This document shows positions 55,381-64,000 of a DNA stretch of 64,000 nt, piece by piece. Both the position numbers and the translations under genes were made by a program. Position 1 is the first letter of the stretch. Each line of letters starts with the position of its first letter. The notes under the pieces were generated by a model. The model had not been told where the DNA came from. It saw only the letters and a list, made by a program, of their open reading frames with translations, and made no database searches. The DNA is from Cantharellus purpuraceus. Taxonomy: Eukaryota > Basidiomycota > Agaricomycetes > Cantharellales > Hydnaceae. The DNA is taken from contig JALBUN010000029.1 in NCBI GenBank assembly GCA_025174535.1, positions 148,187-212,186 on the forward strand, written 5' to 3'.

Positions 55381-55889
55381 CCTGCGAGTATTTTGTATAC
55401 TTGACGGACGGCGGCGGAAGCACTGTCCTGGTCCCAGCGGCTTGCCTTTCCCCATGTGTACTGATTTACTCACCTCCTCGGGCGATGTTCAATATTTGGA
55501 CGTAGGCGAGTGCCGATTTCGCCGTTCTTTTCGCCCCTCCCTTGAGCATGTCTATCGTCGCAACAGTACTTCATGTGAATGACTAGAGTTTATCATGCGC
55601 TCTGATGTATTTTTGTATCAGGTAGGCTTTATATATTAGCGGACATACTCAAATGTATACAATTCTGATGGGACTGAGGACGTTCGTTTTTGTTTTTCCC
55701 CCCAACTGCATGTCCTTCGTTAGATTTCGTTTCGTCATCAATAGCATGTATTCATCGGATACACGAAGCGAGGGGACAGGAATGCGCGGGTGAGAAACAT
55801 CACGTTGTAGACAGCATGGAAATCGAGAGCAAGGAGTAAGGAGTACATAAAAGCAGTGCATGGAAGGCCAGCCTCTGTTAATTGAATCT
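55381..55889. other. Convergent intergenic region
   Basis: 3' flanks of two convergent genes; no gene is seen. An AATTGAATCTC stretch directly precedes the minus-strand stop at 55890. Confidence 0.5.
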
Positions 55890-57476
55890 CTAGAACATAT
55901 GCTCCTGATCGAGCAAAACGTCTTCCTTCAAGTTAGAGGGGAAGTGTACGCGATCAGGATGGCCAAACTGGTTGTTGTCACATGAGTAGTGTTAATCAAT
56001 TGCACGAAGCTGGAATAAAAGGGAGAGACAAAGGCGCACGGGTTTTCGGAAGGGATCAAAGTTGACTTCAGCAATGTACTATAAGGTACCGAAGTTAGGT
56101 TTACAAAGATGCATGCACTAGAGATAGTAACTCACGTCCCGACTGTTGCACATGTCACCGCCGGTGGGTCCAATGTGGTCGCAATGCACGTGCGGCCTGT
56201 AGCGTACCTGTTGTGGAAGGTAAGCGAATGCGGCTGCCGCTCAGGAAAATGCTAAAACAACCCGTACCATACCCTTGTGCAAATATCGACACATGCCTGA
56301 AATCGATGGATCAACATATTGCATCGTACAACGAGCACCCCAGAGACAATGGGGCAACATACCAGTATCCTGACCCGCTTGCCAAACCTCCCCAAACGGC
56401 CTCTCGTACATGATAAACTGCATACAAGCCTCCATGTCGTCATATTGCTTATTCACCCCCGTACAATACAACTCGTGCGCTGTACATATATCGAGCGCCG
56501 CGCGCTTGGTGACGAGCATGACGGGATCCGCGGTGTTTGGGTCTTCACCGAGCTCAGCAGCGATGCGGGGAAGGAGTTTGGGGATGATATAAGAGAACGC
56601 CCAGCTTCCACGGACGAGGGTGGCTTCGTATTGAATGACTTTGCCCTAGGGGTGTCGCAAGGGAAGGAAGGTCAGCTCACGCGGAGGAATGGAATTAGCG
56701 TACTTCGTTATTGAACACTAGGGGCGATAGATACGTCATCATTCAGATTCGGGTTTTGGAAGGCAGGGACGGGAGATTGACGCACTGAAGAACACGTGCC
56801 ATTCTAGTGGGACCACCTCAACTGTCCAGTTGAAATTTGAGACCAGGGATACGGACAAGGAATTCCCCTCGATTATCAAATTTCTAATAACATAGATTAT
56901 TGTATCATCGTGCTATAGTACAACATGAGGATTGACGCACCTGACCGTTTGATTCAGAGGCACACCAACGAGTTGTGTCGTGTTGGAGGTGCCGAGGCTC
57001 GCAAAGTTGCCAAAGAGATACTGTTACCCGCGGAATTAGTAAATTGTTTTCAGTGGTGTTTTAGGCATGAGACCTCTGTGTTAAGCTCCGAGCCTTGGCG
57101 GAGCTGCTTCAACACACAAGCTACTCTGCAAGAAAATGTTCACATACCGATGAAGGTGTTAGTCACTAGAGCATGTGTGGATCAGGAAAAAAATAAGCGC
57201 GATACAGGATATCATATATACCGTCGACTCGACCCACAACATCTGCATCTAGAGCACTGTAATTGATTGACTTTGCGATGTCAATTACGCGAGGATACGC
57301 CCAATCCTAGTGGATAGACCATGGATGAATCCCTCGAAGAGGACGGACGCTGAAGGAAGACACACTTTGCTATATTGTTCCAGGAACTGCAACATCTGAT
57401 CCACAGTGGGAGCAGCCCACGCTGGATTGAGTACAAAAGCACCAAGCGCGACGATCTTCGCTAGTAACGACAACAT
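55890..57476 (-). CDS. Secreted protein of unrecognised function, HIGPTGG-type
   Basis: A multi-exon gene. The start at 57476 gives a signal peptide, MLSLLAKIVALGAFVLNPAWA, cleaved before APTVDQM. Later exons encode FGNFASLGTSNTTQLVGVP and FNWTVEVVPLEWHVFF, which look like an NTF2/SnoaL-type alpha+beta region. A conserved Cys-bearing C-part follows: WAFSYIIPKLLPRIAAELG, ALDICTAHELYCTG, QYDDMEACMQFIM, and RPHVHCDHIGPTGGDMC near 56130-56200. The last exon ends DQEHMF with TAG at 55890-55892. I recall similar unnamed secreted proteins in Agaricomycetes but cannot name a family. Exact splice sites in the 5' half are uncertain, one candidate being the donor at GTCTAT near 57318. Confidence 0.65.
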
Positions 57477-60175
57477 CGGGGGAAGCTGGACGCGGAAGAG
57501 GGGGTGGGAGTGGGAGTAGTGCAATCTGAGATTAACGCACCGAACAGACACGAACAGAGGCTTCTTAAAAGTAGACGGCCGCAGGTGACCAAAGCGCCGA
57601 GGTGCTTTCGAAGCTTGATTCGGGGCTCCGCGCATGAGCGGGCAGGCTAAAGGGCGCCAATAGGAAGCACCTAGGCCAAAATGGGAGGTCCGTGGGGGCA
57701 ATCGGCCAGGGGGGCGCAAAGCTAGATCCTGAAGGAAGATTGAAAAGCTGAAGAAGTCGACGTGCAAATTGGTGTCAGGTGAGCACGGAACGGGATGCTA
57801 CTCACCGTGACTTCTCACTGTGACATTGACTGAGATCAAGAACAGCCAGGATGTGTGAAAGTCGGTCATGAGATAAAATAGCTTAAGTTGTGGAATTCCG
57901 ATGAATCCCTAAAGGTAAAAAAACAGCGATTCTGCAGACATTTTAGGTCTCTCAGCGTCGGATCTTCAGAACACTGTGCCACTACACATAACCTCGCCTG
58001 AGTCTCGATTGGGGGCCGAAGCATAGATGTGATAAGAAGCAATATCACTGACCTAATCGATGGAATTCGAATGAGATAAATTTGAAATGGAAAGATCCCA
58101 GGAACAGGAAAACTTCGTTTCATCCTCCAATGGACTTCTAGACCATTCACACGATCGACTGCGAAAGACTAGGAAACGACTTGATCAATCTGAATGCAAA
58201 CTTGGAAGTAATAAAGGAGTCGATGCCGTACATTCTGAGAGGTCATAGGACTAAAAAATGAACTATGCTATGTTTTCCAATGCAGATGTGTCCCTGGACT
58301 GGCAGGGTAAAAATGACAGCTAGTGCACAAGTGCCACGTTGACGTCCAGCTTGCTCCTTTGAGAGCCTGTCAGTAGCGTGTATTCACCTAACACATATAT
58401 ATATACCCGTGTAAAAAAGAACATAGGTCATTTTATCTTGAAGGAAGAGTAACGTCAATGAGTACACTGTAAAATTCCCTCCAGAGCACCAACGCTTACC
58501 GTGATGCATTGGTGGACCCGGGATTTCGGCGACCACCGCCAACGGCCTAAATCCTACAGGCTGCTACTAGGGTTTGAGTTTGTGGATTTTTACCGGTACC
58601 TGAGGTCTGGTGAGCCAGGGAAAAGTTTCGCAAACGCCATCTTGATAGGGTTATCATCTAACCAGCAGGCCCTGGGACGTGCAGCTGACCTTCGAATCCA
58701 AGCGTTTGCATACTTAACCACGATGCCGACTTCCGTCGTGGTGGCGTGGAGCGCTCTCTACAGTATAACTCCCGATCCAGTACAAGTTGCCTTGTTTCTC
58801 TATTCACTTCCAATGATGACCAGATGCATTTCAAGACCCGTGAGTGCAGAATCATCTTTGCCATGTCTAACGTCGTCCCCCGATTGGCCAATTGACTCAA
58901 ACAACATTTCCGTGGGTCTGATTCATCGGATGCTGAGCGTACCCGATCTTCTTCGTCATGTGTCTTAAATACGGCATCTTCCCATGTCGTCCCCCGATTG
59001 TCATAGTCTGATTTGGTCACTTGGTCCTATCAGCTTATGTTCGCCCAATCGTCTTGAATCGCTTAACCCCAGAACAACACCTTCAATATCGGGCTTTGCG
59101 ATCGCCGATCCGACGCTGGTTTATAACTCACCTTGCATGGCACGGATTCCCGACGTGCAGATCCAGATATCACAGATCACCGATGAAAATTTTACAAGAC
59201 TATGGGTTCAGTAAAACTCTGCATAAGCGGGATCGGACTGGGAATGCGAGAATGCAAGGAGTATACCATTTTTCTATGCCATTCTGTGCATATTAAGGGT
59301 ATCAAATCATGCCCGCCGCATACCCCAAGCATGGATTCGTCAATATCACGCGGACGTCCGATTTCCGATTTGACGGTAGCCGCCAATCTCAGGGTCCCTT
59401 CCGATCCGTACGCAATGGTCCATCCTCGATGATTCTATAGGCTCCATCAATGCAGCTTTGGTCAACGTTGGGGGTCGAATCGCGATTGGAGTTACTGTGA
59501 TGCCGACATTGGCAGTGGTCTTTGACAGACTGAGCATTACTAGGACTTGCGGTTCCGAACATTCACTGTTCAACGGCGGTCCGCGTACTTGCAGGGGCAC
59601 GACAGATCCCGGAATAACGAGAGTAAAACTTTGAGCCGCGACTAGGCACGTAACATTTCTTCTGGCTCTCACGAATAGCGAGGGTTCACCTAACCCTGCG
59701 CCCGGAGAGAAAAGAAAGGTGATGTCTCAGCTGCAATACGCAACATGTCTGGCACTGTCACGGCTTGGCTTGATCTGATCTCTATGGGGGCGAGACTCAA
59801 TTTAAGGTTCAGGTATGTAAAGTATTTTTTTTGAAAGGGAAACGTGTTTTCTGGCAATTCGCGGATCGTAAGGTCTAATAAAGGGCTCTCCTATTCGATG
59901 ACTCCGATACAGTATGACAGATGCTAGCCATAGGGTATCATAGCTAGAGAAATTGAATGCACAGAAAGTGGGGTAAGTATATTGAGAGAAGTTTCACGGA
60001 TGTCAGACGCCACCTCCCATACAAACTCACTTTCTCCTAGCTCCATCACCCTATAACCCAAATATGAGATAACAAAAATAAAGTATACAGCATAGAGTAG
60101 CAATCAGCAAACTACTTTCTCCCCAAAAAAAATATCCGGCTTAGGAGTTTGGCACATATGGGCATAGCGCACGTA
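57477..60175. other. Long intergenic region, nothing firmly recognised
   Basis: 2.7 kb with several 60-155-codon frames on both strands (the longest 58501-58968, plus), none with recognisable motifs or a consistent exon structure. A 15-bp direct repeat GTCGTCCCCCGATTG occurs at about 58873 and 58988. No transposon ends are seen. Confidence 0.5.
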
Positions 60176-61907
60176 TTAATTCATCTCCACATCTAGTCTC
60201 CTATCGACACTACGCGAATCTTGAAACCAGGCATCTACCCCAATCACCACGCTCGACAGCGCCGTCCACGTCCACATTCCCCTGTCCTCCCCTTCCTGTC
60301 CCCCGACCTCACCAAAGGCAATGCCGCGGGTGCTCGTGCAGGCCAAACGTAGTCCCAGCGCCGCCCGTGCCACTACTGGAGGTGGTTCCGTTAACGGCAG
60401 TGGTGCGTAGGCGGTCGCGGTAGACGGCTTCGCGGAGGTTGAGGAGGATACGAGTGAAGATCGAGTGGAGGTCGCGCTGGGTTCTATTTAGAAATTAGTC
60501 CTGCCTGTTTGACAATTAATATGGGCGATGAGAAAGTGACAAGATGAGAGAAGGGCCTGGTTTGTGCTGAAGGGAAAATGAGCGAGGTGAGTCATGCGAT
60601 ATTTTGCGTGCAGGTGAAACGTACCACAATTGCAAGAACTATGATATTAACAATGGAAAAGCCTTCGATAGACATGAGTGATTATGCTCTGAACGTTCTA
60701 CGAACTCGTCTGTAAACCCTTACGAAGTGTTCTTTTCTGGAACACTCGGTAAAGAGTCAACAGGCGGGACGTACGAGCACGCCTATAATTTTAGGGCAAC
60801 ACTAATGTTAGTTTCCATTCAAGAAATGCGAGGAGATATAGTTAGAGAAAACGTGCCATCTCTATAGAGGGTCACCACTGGATTTGACCTGCGTTGATGT
60901 ACTGTTATTCTATGCTGTCGTTAGGCTATGTATAAGCAAGTAGTGCAAGTGACGTGATACCCATAATGTTGAATGTACATGGTTTATCCCAAGATGACTA
61001 AAGAGCTCGTTAGATGGAGAATAGCACGAAACCGGAGTGCATGATACCGGATTCGAAGAGTACGATAATGATATAATCTAAGAAAAGGATGCTGCCGGGA
61101 TTTTCCGACCATCCAGCAGCTATCCACATGAGGATTGGGACTTGGTCCCACCAACAACGAGGGATTGGTTGGTTCTTCTCGCCAAAGCGGAAAAATTAGG
61201 ACACACATTGCACAGTCCCTAGGGCTCGACACGCCATATATACAGATAGCACTGCTAACACGGCCACCATTAGGAGAAGTGTTATGGCGACTTTGGCCTC
61301 CTGACCCCATATGGCCCAGGTACGGAAGACGCGGACTACTGTAGGCGAAAATCAGACGGGATGAAGGGGATATGAGAAAATTATATACATTCGGCGACCA
61401 GCATTCCCCATATAATTAGAGCTGATTCAGAAGAAACGTCGGTCCTCTGAACGAAATTGTCAACATAGGATCTCACCGCCTGAAAACTTATATATTAGGG
61501 TACAAGTACTAGGAAGTACTGTTTGGGGCGCAAAATGAACTACAAGTAAACAATGACGCTCAGCATCAGGCAAGGAAGGTAGGGAGACCTATTCGACACA
61601 CGCACCATACAGTAACATTGCCCCGTCAATCACCGCAAAATATTTCGTAGCAAAGTACAGAACCTTGCCCATACTTCAAGGCGTCGGCCAGATGTACTCA
61701 ATCTCACTCCCCATTGTCAGACAATGATCATACAACTGTAAGCATGCATCAATCTAAGCAAAGAAGTCACAACAGATTGGCAATCTTGCGCACGTACCAA
61801 ACATAATATAACCGGCCACTAGACACGTCCGATTTTGTTGAAGATGTGAAAAAAAAAGTTAACCGCGTGTAAAGATCACCTACAGGTGCAGCACTGTGGA
61901 TATGCAT
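60176..61907 (-). pseudogene. DUF6533-like seven-TM protein, paralogue A, probably broken
   Basis: Minus-strand, multi-exon. The best start is 61907 (MHIHSAAP), with an exon leading to LYDHCLTMGSEIEYIW, the family's N-terminal signature (about 61735-61685). An in-frame TGA (61678-61676) stands where Trp is usual, before SMGKVLYFATKYF. Further exons give ALIIWGMLVAE, VFRTWAIWGQEAKVAI and a TM stretch, SILFLDYIIIVLFES, and the C-terminal HSIFTRILLNLREAVYRDR. The last conserved part (TALSSVVIGVDAWF, about 60240) is in another frame without an obvious intron. Two lesions suggest a pseudogene; assembly error or unusual splicing remain possible. These Agaricomycete-expanded membrane proteins have no known function. 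Confidence 0.6.
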
Positions 61908-62734
61908 CAACCTTCAACCAAGGGGGATAAACAACTTGAAAGCACACAGACCGCAGTTGCGTAATTGTTTTCTAAGGCGACCAGTACATCGAGAGTCATC
62001 ATTAGCGACAACGCGTGACGAGAATGTTGCCTCCAACTACTTGCAGAGCTTGTTGTCAGAACAAATGTATAGAATGCGGGGCAGTGCAGTAGACGACACT
62101 GATGGACGACGTTTATCTGACTCGACAAATTGAGAGTTCACATAGGATATTATTAGAACACCTCACTTGTATATAAGCAGGCATATTCCTGCTACTATCG
62201 ATATCGAATTAAGGTCTTGTATATTCACTTCGACTGATAGAGCTAAGCTGTCGAAGTTTATTTCACCTCCTGCGCCTTATGTATAATAGTCGCAGCCATG
62301 CGCAGGTCCCAGTTATTAATGGTCCAGGGAAAATAAACATGGCCTTTACCATACCCAGCAAACTGCCGTTCTCTGATTCCCAGGCACATTATGTAACACG
62401 CCTCTCTCGTTTCACAGCGGAGTATCAATGTAAACCCCGTTATAGAGGGAGCCGGTTCCGCTAACGGATAACATGCGCATTACAGTAAATCGAATAAACT
62501 GCCTCTATATAGTTTACCTCAATGTAGGGCGATCCAGCGAGGAGTCAAACATTGAATATGCAGCTGGTACCCATCAAAATTGTGATATTTGTGCTATTGT
62601 GGCGCTCAGAACTCCCCCGCTGCGAAGAATGAGCGACTCACTAAAGTACCACCTACAGCGCCGCTAAAGGAGTGTAAGCAAGTGCTCAACCTTGTGCTGG
62701 CTTGCGCCTGGCGCCGCATCAAATATTATTTAGG
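61908..62734. other. Intergenic between the DUF6533-like paralogues
   Basis: No gene is recognised. It should contain the promoter of paralogue A (minus) and the 3' flank of paralogue B. Confidence 0.5.
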
Positions 62735-64000
62735 TTATATCATTACAACTGGTACGTTGCCCTGTATTGCATGCCCATCCTCCGTATCTAGAAACCACAT
62801 ATCTACTCCTAAAATTACACTTGACAATGCTGTCCCGGTCCGTGATTCGTGGCTGACACTGGCACCCCGAGTCAGGACGATATCCTTCGTCTCACCCCTA
62901 GCCCGTGTCCTTTGAGCACGATCTCGGGAGGCTGCTTCGCGGAGGTTGAGGAGGATACGTGACGTGAAGATGGCATGAAGCACCCGCTGCATTCTGGATG
63001 TCAGATAGGGGGTTAGATTTGAGTGATATGATCGGCACAATAAATACGAACAAGATGAGCGAGAGGCCATGGGTACGCTACAGCGCGGACAATCAGCAGC
63101 TAGCCAAGCATATTCTTTGTCAAACAAAAAAAAACAACGCACGCCGCTTTTCGTAATGACTATGATGTTGATGAGAGAGAACCCTTTTTCAAGTCAGCAT
63201 GGGTTTCAAAAATATCAAGAACATTGGAGATACCAATTAGGTAGACATAATATAGTATGCCTTCATATACAACATGACATGTCAGTTAAACCAAATATTC
63301 AAGTAACAGGTTCTCACCGTCAAAATATAGTGTCGACACGAGACACGAGACACTCTGTCGTACTATTTTTCCCGCGGTGCACTCGGTCAGTCTACCCACA
63401 TCAAAGCAACATGAAAAAATCCAGCCACATACAATGTTGGGTCCCTTTATACATCGTCAAAACCAAGATAACTAGATAGAAAGGTGCTATCAGCATTGAG
63501 AAAGAAGACTCTGAAGGGGCGATACGTACTTGTCTCGAAGACTATGACGATAATATAATCCCAGACTAAAATTTTGCCGGAATGTGCTGATTTCCAGCAC
63601 GTAATTAAACGTGTTGGACTTGGGGAGACTGAGGCGAGTCGGTCAGTTTTGTGCATGACAGATCATGAACTAAAGCTAGGATCGTACACTGTACAGCCGC
63701 AAGCCCAAAATATGCGAAGAAAGCAGTTGGAATCGCCATGATGCATAGTATACATAGAAGAGCAATGGCTAGTTTGCTGTCTTTGCCCCAAATTGCCCAG
63801 GTGCGAAACAAGAGAACTACTGTAGACGACGAAGTCAATCCTATATGATGGGAAAGTCGTGTAACGGTAGGTTGCATACGTTCAGCGATTAACATCCCCC
63901 ATATTATTAGTCCTGTTTATTACAGTCAGTGATATAGCTTACTGAATAGACAGATAAATAAACATCTCACCGCCTGATACCTTGGAAAGCATAGCGCATG
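62735..64000 (-). CDS. DUF6533-like seven-TM protein, paralogue B (5' end outside window)
   Basis: Minus-strand, several short exons, entering from beyond 64000. Visible segments in order are LIIWGMLIAE (about 63905), VVLLFRTWAIWGKDSKLAI with a TM run (63830-63710), SGKILVWDYIIVIVFET (about 63585-63535), LVLTMYKGTQH (about 63455), and the C-terminal exon MQRVLHAIFTSRILLNLREAASRDRA ending ...ALSSVILGVDMWFLD with a stop at 62735. The layout parallels paralogue A segment by segment, so the two arose by tandem duplication. No lesion is seen in the visible part. The 5' exons and start are not in the window. A multi-pass plasma- or endomembrane location is inferred from the TM runs. Confidence 0.72.

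Noticed and set aside
58501..58968. 155-codon plus-strand ORF
   Set aside because: No domain or signal recognised, a minus-strand frame of 120 codons overlaps it, and no introns or neighbours support it.

Overview
The window looks like genomic DNA of a filamentous basidiomycete (Agaricomycetes-like). The evidence is short 45-80 nt GT-AG introns, chromodomain Ty3/gypsy elements, a U2AF35 gene and an ALG14 gene with fungal architecture, and a tandem pair of DUF6533-like membrane-protein genes. There are no operons, bacterial-type signals, rRNA, tRNA or CRISPR arrays. The species cannot be fixed from sequence alone.

Positions 1-45525 are a retrotransposon graveyard whose layers can be peeled apart with target-site duplications (TSDs). 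(i) 1-3176 holds four nested fragments of two repeat families, named here LTR-A (about 520 bp, TGTTAT...ATAACA) and M (about 1.42 kb, TG...CA, 4-bp TSD, carrying an ORF). (ii) 4097-10319 is a complete but decayed Ty1/copia element (237-bp LTRs, TSD GTCTG) with a complete M unit in its reverse transcriptase (TSD CCGC). (iii) 10442-32430 is a minus-strand, 5'-truncated LTR-A gypsy element (copy 1). (iv) A complete plus-strand element of the same family (copy 2, 16378-31190, TSD CAGAG) is inserted in its RT. (v) A younger, different chromovirus (18014-25004, TSD ATAGC) is inserted at the gag/pol junction of copy 2, and a 562-bp TIR element sits in the RT of that. (vi) 32857-36967 carries solo LTRs, one of them split by another M unit. 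(vii) 37443-45525 is a second, minus-strand copia element riddled with solo LTRs of three families (LTR-A, LTR-B, LTR-C) and a MITE-like insert.

Two features of the elements are unusual. The LTR-A gypsy family carries, antisense between pol and the 3' LTR, its own TATA-equipped gene for a coiled-coil protein with a perfect Zn(II)2Cys6 cysteine pattern. The M unit encodes a small protein that looks related to a post-pol ORF in the unrelated 18014-25004 chromovirus. Decay across the block is dominated by CpG transitions: most nonsense codons are CGA to TGA, and two of five RT catalytic dyads are changed Asp to Asn where the codon pair could contain CpG.

Positions 45526-64000 are ordinary, intron-rich host DNA: an amidohydrolase-superfamily gene with an N-terminal membrane anchor (minus), ALG14 (plus), U2AF35 (minus), a signal-peptide/single-TM cell-surface protein (plus), a secreted Cys-containing protein of unrecognised function (minus), and two DUF6533-like paralogues (minus), one apparently broken and one running off the window end. 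The transposon/gene boundary is sharp: the last LTR ends about 150 bp beyond the amidohydrolase stop codon.
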